Shown: positions 16,250 to 25,301 of the stretch, in pieces
Position numbering within the stretch: the first letter of the stretch is position 1
Layout of the letters: each line of letters starts with the position of its first letter
NCBI GenBank assembly: GCA_018240015.1
Contig: JAFEGJ010000002.1
Coordinates: forward strand, 62,619-126,618
DNA: 64,000 nt
From: Verrucomicrobiota bacterium
GTDB taxonomy: Bacteria; Chlamydiota; Chlamydiia; Chlamydiales; Rhabdochlamydiaceae
Direction of reading: 5' to 3'
Notes under the pieces: generated by a model
Databases searched by the model: none
The model's input: only the letters and a program-made list of their open reading frames with translations
What the model was told of the DNA's origin: nothing
Program-made: the position numbers and the translations under genes

Positions 16250-16304
16250 GAATCCTACCTCTTCCGTATTTTTTTTGTAAAAAATCGGAAGAGAGCAAGC
16301 CAAC
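16250..16304. repeat. tRNA-Ser 3' end copy plus flank, copy 2
   Basis: GAATCCTACCTCTTCCG at 16250-16266 is identical to the last 17 bases of tRNA-Ser (6912-6928) and is followed by the flank (16263-16304). It behaves as a second attachment-site remnant. The CTCTTCCG and CGGAAGAG ends can pair around the T-run, giving a terminator-like hairpin that would originally have followed the tRNA. Between the two flank copies (16148-16249) there is only a GC-rich segment with a short inverted repeat (gcaagccaa/ttggcttgc, 16139-16160) and no gene. Confidence 0.75.
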
Positions 16305-16337
16305 CTTCTTCGACGTCAACTCTAATCTCTGATCGAT

Positions 16338-17939
16338 TTACACTAGGCCTAGGCTTTTCCCTAGTAATAGGATTGGTTCATTTTCCAACGTGAATTTTAT
16401 CTGAGCAATTTCTTCCTTAGATGGTTGATGATCGGGCTTTTGTTCCATCAACATTTTAGTCGCAAGATTGATCCGCGTTTCTAAATTATCTTTCTTTGCT
16501 TTCAACAAGGCTTTAAAGCTTTCTTTATTCAGCTCGGAAGGCCCTTTTTTTTCATGAACAAAGGTTGAATAGAGATGTTGCAAGGCTTGCAATATCGTTT
16601 TATGAGAGATGAAAGAGGCCCTTGACTCATGCTCTTTCCGTTCATGTATGTTAAATTGCTCGTTGATTGCTTCCCAAAATAGTTGTTCAGGAGGAGCACT
16701 TGCCTGTCTTTTAGGAATAAAGGCAGGATACTCCATATCTATGAATGCGATCGCAAGCTCTTCTAATCCTTGCCGATCTGTTGGGGGTAGCATAGTTCTA
16801 GAAAATTCCATCAATGCATCTGAGGCGGCAATGCCGGCTCTTCTGTAGGCTTTTCCAATCGCAGAACAGACGTGGGCATGATAAAAGTCATGGTAGGCAA
16901 AATCGTACCATGGAGCGAGATATCCATCGGCTTTATCAGGACAGCGATTGCTCTTATATTTGCTGGGAACAGACGTCATCATATCTCGGGTATCTGTCAA
17001 ACCGCACTCGCGGATTTGCTCTATTGAAGAAAGATAAAGGCGGGGGGTGATTTTAACCGGCTCATCATATTGGGCGTTTAGAAAAGCTTGCATCATTCCA
17101 ACAGAAGGAACAATCCGCATAGTTTGTCCCTTGTGTGGCGTACGATTGAAGACGTTGAAATGAGCATTTTTTTTGATCGCTTGGGATACCGTTTGGTCTT
17201 CAGCTTTTTGGATATCGGGAACTAATAGGAATTGCTGCTCTGATTTTGGCAATTGTCGCATTTGTTCAAGGAATTTTACATATTTGTTTCCTTCCAAATA
17301 CTCAAAATTATCAATGCTCCTTTTAAATGTTTCTTTCAATAAGGGTTCGGCTAGGGGATTTACTTGGTCATTTTGAAATAAGGGAATTGTCTCAATAACT
17401 TGGCTGTTCTTATCATGAAATTGATAAGCACTCCAAAAATTGAGTGCTGTAGCTGCTTGCATTTCTCCATTTTTTTGGTCCAGCCACTCACATTGGAGCG
17501 CTGATAGTACTAAAAAAGGGAAATCATCTTTGAAAAGTACAGAATTATTGGGAGCATTTCGAAAGTCAAAGGAATCTAAAGTTTCGATAATGGAAAGGGC
17601 CTGAGTGTGTATATCATGAGTTACATTTAAAACCTTATTTTCAATATACCAGTCATTCTCACTCTCATTCCAAGCAAACAAAGAATTATCTTCTCTCCTT
17701 TCAAATTGAAGTGGAGTACCAAAAAAGCTATGAGGAGGTCCGCTCATCTGCTCATATTGCTTGTGCCCATCTTGCCGAAAGGCCATTCTCATTAACATCG
17801 CCATTCGCAAATTAACTGGAGGTGGCACATCTTCTTGCTCCATGTTATAAGCCTGAGCTCCTGGAGTGTATGTGTACAAAAGTTCTTTACCGGCTTGAAC
17901 CATCGAACTTAAAAAACCAGTCACTTTTGGAAATGTCAT
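16338..17939 (-). CDS. Hypothetical 533-residue protein
   Basis: I do not recognise this protein. It has no clear signal peptide. A feature worth noting is an aromatic and His-rich patch (YDFAYHDFYHAHVCSAIGKAYRRAG, about 345-370) that could bind metal, and a basic, helical C-terminal third. The start at 17939 is the first ATG after an AT-rich 232-base gap that separates it from the divergent carbonic anhydrase gene. Composition and size resemble other orphan proteins in this window. It may be lineage-specific. Confidence 0.7.
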   Translation of the reverse strand: MTFPKVTGFLSSMVQAGKELLYTYTPGAQAYNMEQEDVPPPVNLRMAMLMRMAFRQDGHKQYEQMSGPPHSFFGTPLQFERREDNSLFAWNESENDWYIENKVLNVTHDIHTQALSIIETLDSFDFRNAPNNSVLFKDDFPFLVLSALQCEWLDQKNGEMQAATALNFWSAYQFHDKNSQVIETIPLFQNDQVNPLAEPLLKETFKRSIDNFEYLEGNKYVKFLEQMRQLPKSEQQFLLVPDIQKAEDQTVSQAIKKNAHFNVFNRTPHKGQTMRIVPSVGMMQAFLNAQYDEPVKITPRLYLSSIEQIRECGLTDTRDMMTSVPSKYKSNRCPDKADGYLAPWYDFAYHDFYHAHVCSAIGKAYRRAGIAASDALMEFSRTMLPPTDRQGLEELAIAFIDMEYPAFIPKRQASAPPEQLFWEAINEQFNIHERKEHESRASFISHKTILQALQHLYSTFVHEKKGPSELNKESFKALLKAKKDNLETRINLATKMLMEQKPDHQPSKEEIAQIKFTLENEPILLLGKSLGLV

Positions 17940-18171
17940 AATTGCCTCTTTTATTAAATGTAAGTAACTATTTTATCAAATAAAATATTTAATATCAATT
18001 AATTGTAAACAATTGAACATAAAGCATTTAAAAAGAGGGGTGTTAGCAAAACTTATGGATAGTGGAAAGATCCATGAGGCGGGGGGTGCCGCCTAGGCAC
18101 AAAAGGGCAGTTTTAATGACAAAGACTAAATTCTTCCCACCAAATACCGATCTCTATAAAATAGAACCTTT
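17940..18171. other. 232-base divergent intergenic region
   Basis: AT-rich on the left, where promoters for the orphan gene may lie. It holds a short GC hairpin-like AGGCGG/CCGCCT (18077-18092). A TATAAAAT box at 18155-18162 lies 9 bases before the carbonic anhydrase start and is a likely -10 element. No RNA gene is visible. Confidence 0.5.
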
Positions 18172-18822
18172 ATGAAAAAACTCATCCAAGGAATTGTTGA
18201 TTTTAGAAAAAATCTCACTCAGGACAAGCGGGAGCTTTTTGCTAAGCTAGCGCTGGGGCAAAAGCCCGATTCCCTTTTCATCGCTTGCTCGGATAGCCGG
18301 GTTGTTCCCAATCTCTTTGCTTCGACGAACCCAGGCGACCTGTTTGTGCTCCGTAACATCGGTAATTTAATTCCCCCTGTTACGGCGCCTCTGCAAGACA
18401 ATAGCGCTTCAGCCGTACTCGAGTTTTCTGTTTTTACGCTCGGAGTTAAGGATATTATTGTCTGTGGCCACTCCGAATGCGGCGCCATCCAAGCGCTGGT
18501 GGAAGGAGTGGAGGCGGGATGCTGCCCCCATGTCTCTTCTTGGCTCAAATACGGTGAAGAGTCGGTAGAATTGGTCAAAAAGGGGCTCATTCTCGACCCC
18601 AAGCTCTCCAAGCATAATCAGATCTCCCAAGTCAATGTTCTCCAGCAGATGGAGCATGTAAAGAGCTACCCATTCATTGAGGAGCGCATAAAGCAAAAAA
18701 AACTGCGCGTGCATGGCTGGTGGTTCGACATTGCGCAGGCCGATGTCTATTGCTATGAGCCGAGTGTGAATAAATTTGTGCTCATCGACGAAAATGAAGC
18801 GAAAATGATCTTGGAACGATGA
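18172..18822 (+). CDS. Beta-class carbonic anhydrase
   Basis: The 216-residue enzyme converts CO2 to bicarbonate. The zinc ligands Cys39 (in ACSDSRV, with Asp41 and Arg43), His100 and Cys103 (CGHSECGA) are in place. Other features are the usual NPGDLFVLRNIGN loop and LEFSVFTLGV helix. It overlaps the next gene, the glycosylase fusion, by 4 bases (ATGA). Upstream, a -10-like box at 18155 suggests a very short leader. The length is typical for the family, and the call is firm. Confidence 0.94.
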   Translation: MKKLIQGIVDFRKNLTQDKRELFAKLALGQKPDSLFIACSDSRVVPNLFASTNPGDLFVLRNIGNLIPPVTAPLQDNSASAVLEFSVFTLGVKDIIVCGHSECGAIQALVEGVEAGCCPHVSSWLKYGEESVELVKKGLILDPKLSKHNQISQVNVLQQMEHVKSYPFIEERIKQKKLRVHGWWFDIAQADVYCYEPSVNKFVLIDENEAKMILER

Positions 18823-19604
18823 AAAAGAGATGTCCCTGGGCGCAAGGCGCCCTCTACGAACAGTACCATGATACCGAGTGGGGAGTGCCTGTTCACGATG
18901 ATCGAAAGCATTTTGAGTTTTTAGTGCTCGAAGGAGCGCAAGCGGGCCTGAGCTGGCTCACGATTCTGAAAAGGCGGGAAGGATACCGCAAGGCGTTTGC
19001 GGATTTCGACCCCGCTGTTGTTGCTAAATTTGATCAGAAGAAGATCGAAGAGCTGATGCTCTATGAGGGGATCATTCGAAACCGCCTTAAAATTACATCG
19101 TGTGTCAGCAATGCCAAGCTCTTTTTGGATATTCAGAAGGAGTGGGGGAGTTTTGATAAGTACATTTGGTCATTTGTGAAGGGTAAGACGATTTGCAACG
19201 CGAGAAAGACAATCAAAGAAGTTCCTCCCAAAACCCCTGAGTCAACGCTTTTAAGCAAAGACCTGCAGAAAAGAGGATTTAAATTTGTCGGACCGACCGT
19301 CATGTATGCGCATATGCAAGCGACTGGTCTCGTCAATGATCATCTCATCGACTGTCCTTGCTACAAGAGATGGGAGGTCTACATCATTCGAGCCGAAAAT
19401 GGAAAGCTCTATACGGGTATTACGAACGATTTGGAGCGCCGCTTTGCCGACCATCAAAAAGGGAAAAAAGGGGCTAAATTTTTTCGCATCTCTGGGGCTA
19501 AAGAGATTGTCTATAGGGAGTCTCATCCCGATCGATCTGCGGCATCGAAGCGGGAGGCTGAGATTAAAAGCTTTAGTCTTCAAGAAAAATTAAATTTGTG
19601 CTAA
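18819..19604 (+). CDS. tag: 3-methyladenine glycosylase I fused to GIY-YIG
   Basis: Residues 1-184 match Tag. The zinc site is Cys5, His17, His175 and Cys179, Glu38 lies in the catalytic position, and GLSWLTILKRR and FVGPTVMYAHMQATG are conserved. Residues 187-261 form a compact GIY-YIG nuclease-like domain (VYIIRAENGKLYTGITNDLERR, with R207/R208 and the late Glu248). Tag removes 3-methyladenine from DNA; small GIY-YIG proteins of the UPF0213/YhbQ kind bind or nick DNA. I have not seen this fusion described, though that is from memory only. No frameshift is needed. It overlaps carbonic anhydrase by 4 bases. Confidence 0.88.
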   Translation: MKKRCPWAQGALYEQYHDTEWGVPVHDDRKHFEFLVLEGAQAGLSWLTILKRREGYRKAFADFDPAVVAKFDQKKIEELMLYEGIIRNRLKITSCVSNAKLFLDIQKEWGSFDKYIWSFVKGKTICNARKTIKEVPPKTPESTLLSKDLQKRGFKFVGPTVMYAHMQATGLVNDHLIDCPCYKRWEVYIIRAENGKLYTGITNDLERRFADHQKGKKGAKFFRISGAKEIVYRESHPDRSAASKREAEIKSFSLQEKLNLC

Positions 19605-19629
19605 AGTTTCTTCTTCTTGAAGGAGAAAT

Positions 19630-20661
19630 ATGAAAATACCGTCTGATTCGCTTTTTCGTTCTATCCCGGGTGGTCACTACACCATAGGGGCCCTAGTTGG
19701 TTTGGTGGCCTTGATTACAGCTGTTTTTCTCAAACGAAGGTGGGATAATTCTGGAGTTTCTCAGAATTCTCCCCTACGCATTGACTCTGGGTTAGAAAAA
19801 AAGTCTAAAGAGAAGCCAGCGCGCGCTCCAACAGAGACAGTTAAAGTTTTCAAGATGGGCGAAGAAGGCAGGGTGGGGTTTGACTTCAGAGACTTTTCGA
19901 AAATAACTAAAAAAGGATTGTTCACTACCCATGATAGACCTTGTTGGGATTTTGCTACAGATAGCGGTACAGAGATCTCCAATATTTATTATAAATATTT
20001 CAGTTTTGTTAAAATAAACAAAAACGAAATTGTTTTAAAAGAAACTAGAAAAGAACCTCAATCGTATCAAGTAGAGAATGATATTAGTCTTTTTGACCTA
20101 GATTCAGCTAATCTTGTGACAGCAAGTGGAAATGGGGAAATTACCATTATTAATAGGGGTAGCCGGCAATTAAATAGTTGTAAAATCTCTGGTGAGATTC
20201 TTCATGTTAAAATTGTGCTTAGCAGCCTTATTATAATAACGAAAAAAGGGATTGTCGCATTGTCTCTAGGTTTGAAAGAGCAGTGGAGATATCCATTAAA
20301 GGGAGAAGGCATCTTATCGGCAAAAGCCTATTATGATTATAAAGATAAGTTTGTTTTGCTTGAAAGGGAAGATAAAATTGAGGTGGGTAAAATAGATGAT
20401 TCTAAGGATTCCCAAAATCTTTATCCGTCAGAAAATTTTGACAAACCGGCTGCATGTAAAGGTCCCTGTCAGACTCTTTTAACCGAAAAGTTTATCTTTT
20501 TAGTCCCTGAAGGCCAGCAGATGATTTTTCAGTTGGATCATTCGGGTAAAGTTCTAAGCAGATTAGAAGCATCTGAGCCTGTTCAAGATCTTCAATGGGA
20601 TGATGGAAAATTGTATGCTACAGGTACCAATAAGGGATTTATTTGGGATTTAAGTAAATGA
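19630..20661 (+). CDS. Membrane-anchored propeller-like protein A1
   Basis: The 343-residue protein has an N-terminal membrane span (HYTIGALVGLVALITAVFL, about 16-34) followed by a mostly beta-strand region. Its last repeat unit, VQDLQWDDGKLYATGTN...WDLSK, looks like a WD-type blade. Two paralogues, at 22119 and 25298, share the same ending pattern (DL...DG.LYA.G....WD). A good GGAG lies before the ATG (GAAGGAGAAAT). The HAD gene overlaps its stop by 4 bases. The orientation suggests a cytoplasmic or periplasmic propeller on a membrane stalk. No catalytic motif seen; function unknown. Confidence 0.75.
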   Translation: MKIPSDSLFRSIPGGHYTIGALVGLVALITAVFLKRRWDNSGVSQNSPLRIDSGLEKKSKEKPARAPTETVKVFKMGEEGRVGFDFRDFSKITKKGLFTTHDRPCWDFATDSGTEISNIYYKYFSFVKINKNEIVLKETRKEPQSYQVENDISLFDLDSANLVTASGNGEITIINRGSRQLNSCKISGEILHVKIVLSSLIIITKKGIVALSLGLKEQWRYPLKGEGILSAKAYYDYKDKFVLLEREDKIEVGKIDDSKDSQNLYPSENFDKPAACKGPCQTLLTEKFIFLVPEGQQMIFQLDHSGKVLSRLEASEPVQDLQWDDGKLYATGTNKGFIWDLSK

Positions 20662-21254
20662 TGATTAGGCAAGTGATCTTCGATATTGGCGGGGTGATGT
20701 TAGAGTGGACGCCTGAGGCGTACATCAAAGAGCTATTTCCGGAAAAACCACCGCTCGATTTTCTGCAGGTGGTTTATTCGCTTTTTTGGGTTGGGTATGA
20801 TGGAGGGCTCTATTCTAGAGAGGAACTACTACAGCAGCTGCCAGAGCACTTTGACAAAGATCGTTTCTCCCATTTTCTGAATCGTCTCGCATCGGTGTTA
20901 AGGCCAATTCCCGGGATGGCCGATCTATTTCTTGATTTAAAACGCAAGGGCTACGAGATCTATATCTTGTCCAACATGCCTCGAGAAATGGCCCATGAGC
21001 TAAATGAGCTCCACCCGTTTTTAAAAGAGGCCCATGGGGGCGTCTTTTCCTATGAAGTAAATAGCATCAAACCGATGCCGCATATCTATGAAGAGCTTCT
21101 GAAAAAATATCCGATCGAGCCGGCTAAGGCAGTTTTTATCGATGATGTTCCTGTCAACCTGCGTACGGCAAAGAGCATGGGGATTCGGGGGATCCATTTT
21201 CAAAACCCTGACCAAGTCAAGCAAGCTCTCGCTGATATGGGCGTTGAATTATAA
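20658..21254 (+). CDS. HAD-family hydrolase (YihX-like)
   Basis: The 198-residue protein has the HAD motifs I (FDIGGVMLEW, nucleophile Asp), II (YILSNMP), III (Lys in NSIKPMPHIYEEL) and IV (AVFIDDVPVN). In this subgroup the second Asp of motif I is replaced by Gly, as in YihX sugar-phosphate phosphatases. It acts on small phosphorylated metabolites in the cytoplasm; the substrate is unknown. The ATG overlaps the stop of A1 (ATGA). A B-family gene follows within 2 bases, so A1, HAD and B1 form one transcript. Confidence 0.87.
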   Translation: MMIRQVIFDIGGVMLEWTPEAYIKELFPEKPPLDFLQVVYSLFWVGYDGGLYSREELLQQLPEHFDKDRFSHFLNRLASVLRPIPGMADLFLDLKRKGYEIYILSNMPREMAHELNELHPFLKEAHGGVFSYEVNSIKPMPHIYEELLKKYPIEPAKAVFIDDVPVNLRTAKSMGIRGIHFQNPDQVKQALADMGVEL

Positions 21255-21256
21255 TT

Positions 21257-22111
21257 TTGCTCAATTTACAATCCTTTTACAAAGATTTTATGAGCATCTT
21301 GATCGCACTCATAGCTTTTCTGTGTCCTCTAGGGGCTTTCGCTTCAGGAGCTGTCGTGACTCCTACGCTTCTAGAATTCCTCAAAGAAATGAAAATTCAG
21401 CACGATGGAACTCTTCCGTCCATGGTGGATGCGACGCTCGCCGCTGGATGGATGCGCCCTCTGCAAGTCGAGAGATGGCAGATTCCTGACTTGAATGTTG
21501 AGCAAAGAGGTGTTGTTCTTTCCTATGCCGCAAAGATGGGTCTTTTTGAGCCGAGATATCCCGAGCAAAAGCATTATGATTATGCCATCGTTATGGGCGG
21601 AGCGACCTTTCGGATGGAAAGGCGCATGAAATTCTTAAAAGAAATCTGGGATAAGGGCACCCGTTTTGATCGCATTGTTGTGCTTTCCGGAGAGCGTCCT
21701 TTGGACCCCGCGGTAGAAAAAATACCTGACGGGTGTAAAACTGAGACAGAGGCGGCGCATGCGATGTGGAAGACTAGGGATTTTCCGGCGGAGCTTAAGG
21801 GTCTTCCTGTAACGTTTATCGATACTCCGATGATTGCGGTATTTGGGGGCAAAAGACGTCCAGGGACAGCTGATACGATCACTAAATGGATTAAAACCCA
21901 CCCGAAGCCCGGCTCTTGCCTCATCATCACCAATCAACCTTATATCAATTACCAAGCTGCTACGATACGATTGCTATTACCGAAGGGGTTTACGTTGGAA
22001 GCGTCCGGAGCGGGCGCCGTTCCTGCAGAAACCAATGCGGCTGACATATTAGATTCAATTGCACGCTGGCTCTATCAAGAGGGTCAGCATCCCAAAAACA
22101 CCAAACGATAG
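21257..22111 (+). CDS. Secreted DUF218-like protein B1
   Basis: The 284-residue protein has a signal-peptide-like start (FMSILIALIAFLCPLGAFASG, about 11-31). The mature part has a fold-like pattern: YDYAIVMGGATFRMERR, then RIVVLSGERPLDP, GCKTETEAA, PVTFIDTPMI, RRPGTADTITKW, and CLIITNQPYI. This resembles the DUF218/YdcF family (nucleotide or envelope related), but conservation to known members is modest. The paralogue at 24495 is close, and both are followed by an A-type gene. The start is in doubt: the frame reads ATG TTA... at 21257, and ATG 21290 would give a shorter signal. Function unknown. Confidence 0.72.
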   Translation: MLNLQSFYKDFMSILIALIAFLCPLGAFASGAVVTPTLLEFLKEMKIQHDGTLPSMVDATLAAGWMRPLQVERWQIPDLNVEQRGVVLSYAAKMGLFEPRYPEQKHYDYAIVMGGATFRMERRMKFLKEIWDKGTRFDRIVVLSGERPLDPAVEKIPDGCKTETEAAHAMWKTRDFPAELKGLPVTFIDTPMIAVFGGKRRPGTADTITKWIKTHPKPGSCLIITNQPYINYQAATIRLLLPKGFTLEASGAGAVPAETNAADILDSIARWLYQEGQHPKNTKR

Positions 22112-22118
22112 GCCTTTT

Positions 22119-23228
22119 ATGACTAAAGTAAATACCTCTTTCTGGACCTCGTTTCCCTCGATGCCTCGCATATCTCTTCCAGCTGGACGCTATACCGTTT
22201 TAGCCGCGGGCGCTGTTATCACCGGCGTGGCAATAGTCGCGATATGGCATATGGTGCGAGGAAAAATGGCTCACTCTGCAGAACGAAAAACTTTTAGCGG
22301 CACAAAGCCTCCTGCCTTAGATTTTTACCAAAAACTCAAAAAAGCCTTGAATCAACCATGTGCTCCTGAAGAGTACCCTGGAAATTTAGCGGGTTCGACT
22401 TTTGTAAAAGTCAGCTGCGAGCCAACTGGAGTTTCTCTCATTGGGGATAAAGCAGCTTATTATTTACATTTATCTGGAAAATCAAAAAACAGCATCTCGC
22501 CATTGGGCTCTAACGATCCCCTTAACATCATATCGATCGATGGATTAGCGAAGTACTGGGCGAGTACCAGAAATAACTGTATCTATGGAATAGAGGGCTG
22601 TGCTGACATTAAAGTGCCGGGTCAAATTGTTCAGGTTGCGAATGGGCAGGAGCATATCTATGTCGCGACAAGTGGAAATCAGGTGTTAATCTATCCTAAA
22701 TCTAAAGAGGCGCAAAAGGGGCCTTCCCGAACATTAACCTTAAACGGTGAGCCTATAGCTCTTATGGAGTATAAGCAACAGTCTGGAATAAAAGATCTGT
22801 TTGTTGTGACCACAATGGGGTTTCAATGCTACCGCAATGTTAATGACCCTCGGTCTAGTGGAGGCAGTTTCACCCGATGGCCCAATGCTTATAAAGGATA
22901 CGCACAAATGTTCGTGGGGAAAGATGATGAGCCAATGCTTTTTTGGGCTTCCGATTATAAATCTGACCTCCGATCCTGTTTGGACTTAAAAATAACCAAA
23001 ACATTTAATGAGAAGTCACTCAAGTTTCCTGTTTTCTTCCGCGGTACTCATTTTATCGCTGGTGAAAAGGGTGTGTATGTGGATGGTTCTTCTTTGAAGG
23101 GAGAGCTTTCTTGCCAGCATCCCATCCTCGGTTTATCGATCGTGGGCGATCAACTATACGCCTTTGGACCTAATCAATTTACTAAGTGGGATTTTTCATC
23201 CCCGGATCATCTCGTGGACAAGGTGTGA
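22119..23228 (+). CDS. Membrane-anchored propeller-like protein A2
   Basis: The 369-residue paralogue of A1 begins MTKVNTSFWTSFPSM, with a hydrophobic span at about 27-46. It ends in a blade-like unit (LSIVGDQLYAFGPNQFTKWDF). The frame is open further up to 22059, but that would overlap the previous gene by 53 bases; the ATG at 22119 has AGG just before it and matches the A1 start. Its last 33 bases overlap the opposing glycosyltransferase gene. Cysteines in the propeller region are unusual. No catalytic motif is seen; role unknown. Confidence 0.72.
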   Translation: MTKVNTSFWTSFPSMPRISLPAGRYTVLAAGAVITGVAIVAIWHMVRGKMAHSAERKTFSGTKPPALDFYQKLKKALNQPCAPEEYPGNLAGSTFVKVSCEPTGVSLIGDKAAYYLHLSGKSKNSISPLGSNDPLNIISIDGLAKYWASTRNNCIYGIEGCADIKVPGQIVQVANGQEHIYVATSGNQVLIYPKSKEAQKGPSRTLTLNGEPIALMEYKQQSGIKDLFVVTTMGFQCYRNVNDPRSSGGSFTRWPNAYKGYAQMFVGKDDEPMLFWASDYKSDLRSCLDLKITKTFNEKSLKFPVFFRGTHFIAGEKGVYVDGSSLKGELSCQHPILGLSIVGDQLYAFGPNQFTKWDFSSPDHLVDKV

Positions 23229-24428
23229 GATATTCGACGCAAAGTCGGGGACTTCTAAGCGGCAAAACGGCTCGGGGTATTTCAGAAGCGAAGGGATAAG
23301 CATGTGGAGTTGGCGGATGTCGGTGAAGGCCATTCCGAGCTTGTGCTTCTCAGTGAAGGGGATGTTGAACGTTTCCCACCACAGATGACGTGCGGTCGCA
23401 CGGGGTGTGTTGTCGAGCAGAAGGGGTTTGCCGAGATAGATCGCTTCGTTCACCGTGCAAGAGCCGGTTTTGGTGATGATGAGATCGGAGACGGCCATGA
23501 GCTCGAGAATATCAGGCGTGTAGCCATGGACGTGTACGACGAGGCCAGAGGGAAGGAGATAAGATCGATGGCCGATGCAGGTGGCTGATCGGGCTAGAAG
23601 AAGGGAGCTGATTTTCTGGGCTAGGGCTTCATTTTGGCCGACACAGACGTTGAACTGCAGTAGCAGGTCATGCTGCTTGGGTTTTAGCTTGATGAGCTCT
23701 TTGACATGATCATGGAGGAGATTGCCGCCGAGTGCTCCCATAATGAGGGTGACGGTTCGGTGGTTCATGCTGAGGCCAAACTTTTCTTTCAGTTGTGCTA
23801 TCTCTTGGGGCTTGTAGTTTTTCATGCAGGCGGTACGCACAGGAAAACCTGTGATGGCCACTTGCGACGGCCCAAATTTAGCTTTTTTAAATGTGGCTTT
23901 GCGGATCTCAGGGTCTTCATAGGCCAGAGCAATTTTGACATTGTTTAAAATCGGTTTTCCTTCAAATCCTTGAACAAACGTCGAGCCGTCGAGATCGGTG
24001 GGAATCAGCAGGAATGGAATGCCATATTGATCGCAGATGTGGGCGATGGGATAGTTCACAAACGGCGTTGCCGAGATGACGAGATCGGGGCGGGGCTTGT
24101 TTTGCAGAAAGAGAGTGAAGGCTTTTTCAATCGGGTTTTGCTTCCAGCATTTGATGCCATAGGAGGCCATCCAATGGATGAACCGGTTTTTATGGCGCTT
24201 TAAGAAGAAGTTGTAGAGGTCCTCGCCTGTGAACCGACCCTTGGTGAGGCGGTTGAGAGGATCGAGGGGTTTTAGAATCTCGGAGATAACGTTGACGATC
24301 TCGACCTCATAGTGTGGCGAGAGGATGGCCTTGAGAGACTCTCCAGCCGTTTTGTGTCCTCCTCCTCCATGACTAATGAGGATGAGGATACGAGGCTTCG
24401 CGGCGGGCTTGTGCGATGGCAATAGCAT
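23196..24428 (-). CDS. Monogalactosyl/glucosyl diacylglycerol synthase-like glycosyltransferase
   Basis: The 410-residue GT28-type enzyme resembles plant MGDG synthase and bacterial UgtP. The N-terminal donor or acceptor loop SHGGGGHKTAGESL (about 19-32) and the MurG-like C-terminal half with LIITKTGSCTVNEAI (about 332-346) and GKPLLLDN are present. It would transfer a hexose from a UDP-sugar to diacylglycerol at the inner membrane. galE at 50490 could supply the sugar nucleotide. It interrupts the B1-A2 and B2-A3 pairs on the other strand. Gene length is normal. Confidence 0.82.
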   Translation of the reverse strand: MLLPSHKPAAKPRILILISHGGGGHKTAGESLKAILSPHYEVEIVNVISEILKPLDPLNRLTKGRFTGEDLYNFFLKRHKNRFIHWMASYGIKCWKQNPIEKAFTLFLQNKPRPDLVISATPFVNYPIAHICDQYGIPFLLIPTDLDGSTFVQGFEGKPILNNVKIALAYEDPEIRKATFKKAKFGPSQVAITGFPVRTACMKNYKPQEIAQLKEKFGLSMNHRTVTLIMGALGGNLLHDHVKELIKLKPKQHDLLLQFNVCVGQNEALAQKISSLLLARSATCIGHRSYLLPSGLVVHVHGYTPDILELMAVSDLIITKTGSCTVNEAIYLGKPLLLDNTPRATARHLWWETFNIPFTEKHKLGMAFTDIRQLHMLIPSLLKYPEPFCRLEVPDFASNISHLVHEMIRG

Positions 24429-24494
24429 GCTAAATTTTTTCTATAGCGATTTTCCTCTTTTTGTACTATTGTTTCTGAAAAAAGGAGCTCTTTT

Positions 24495-25301
24495 ATGAAA
24501 ATTCGAAGTGTTTTTGCCACCTTATTGATGCCTCTTTTCCTCTGGTCGGGCGAAATAATCACACCGACGCTTCTCGATCTTTTGAAGACGATGGAAGTTT
24601 CTCACGATGGAACGCTGCCGTCTATTGTGCAAGCGACGCAAGCGAAGTGGCTTCGCCCTGCGAACAAAGAACGGTGGGAAGTCGATGAACTCTACGCTGA
24701 TAAGCGTGAAGAAATTCTCAGCGCTGCGGATAAACTCGGATTTATTCAGGAATACGCGCCTCAAAAAAAGCACTACGATTATGCGATTGTACTTGGAGCA
24801 GCGACGGGCAGGATGGCCAAAAGGGTCGATCATTTGGCGGAACTGTACCTGAAAGGGATACGTTTTGATCAAGTTGTGGTGCTCACGGGAGCTCGCCCCC
24901 TCGATCCAAAAGTCGATACTCTATTCGAAGGATGTGCCACCGAATCCGATGCAATCCGCGTGATCTGGAAAGAGGCCAATTTGCCGGAAGGAATGCGCAC
25001 TATTCCTGTCACATTTGTCGATACTCCGATGATCAAGACAGCGAAAGGTGAGCGCCGTCCTAACACCACAGATACGATAGTAGATTGGATGTCGAGATCT
25101 CCCAAGGTGGGCTCATGTTTGGTAATCTCGAATCAGCCCTATGTGCGTTTTCAAGATGCAACTGTACGCGCGGTATGCCCTCAGTTTAGCATTGAGACGG
25201 TAGGCAAAGGCGCCATAGCCGAAAATCAAAAGAGCGTCGATATCATCGATAGCATTGCGAAGTGGCTCTATGGAGAAAATCTCATCGTAAGTAAGAAATG
25301 A
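24495..25301 (+). CDS. Secreted DUF218-like protein B2
   Basis: The 268-residue paralogue of B1 has a short signal-peptide-like start (MKIRSVFATLLMPLFLW). The same landmarks follow: DYAIVLGAATGRMAKR, VVVLTGARPLDP, GCATESDAI, PVTFVDTPMI, RRPNTTDTI, CLVISNQPY, and IIDSIAKWLYG. AAAGGAG lies 9 bases before the ATG. Its stop overlaps the start of A3 (ATGA), so B2 and A3 are coupled. The pair B-A appears twice within 5 kb. Activity unknown; DUF218-like is a tentative call. Confidence 0.72.
   Translation: MKIRSVFATLLMPLFLWSGEIITPTLLDLLKTMEVSHDGTLPSIVQATQAKWLRPANKERWEVDELYADKREEILSAADKLGFIQEYAPQKKHYDYAIVLGAATGRMAKRVDHLAELYLKGIRFDQVVVLTGARPLDPKVDTLFEGCATESDAIRVIWKEANLPEGMRTIPVTFVDTPMIKTAKGERRPNTTDTIVDWMSRSPKVGSCLVISNQPYVRFQDATVRAVCPQFSIETVGKGAIAENQKSVDIIDSIAKWLYGENLIVSKK

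Noticed and set aside
15905-16303. 132-codon frame as an intact gene
   Set aside because: Its N-terminal half reads through the attachment arm and flank repeats. Only the C-terminal part resembles a recombinase tail, so it is listed as a remnant.
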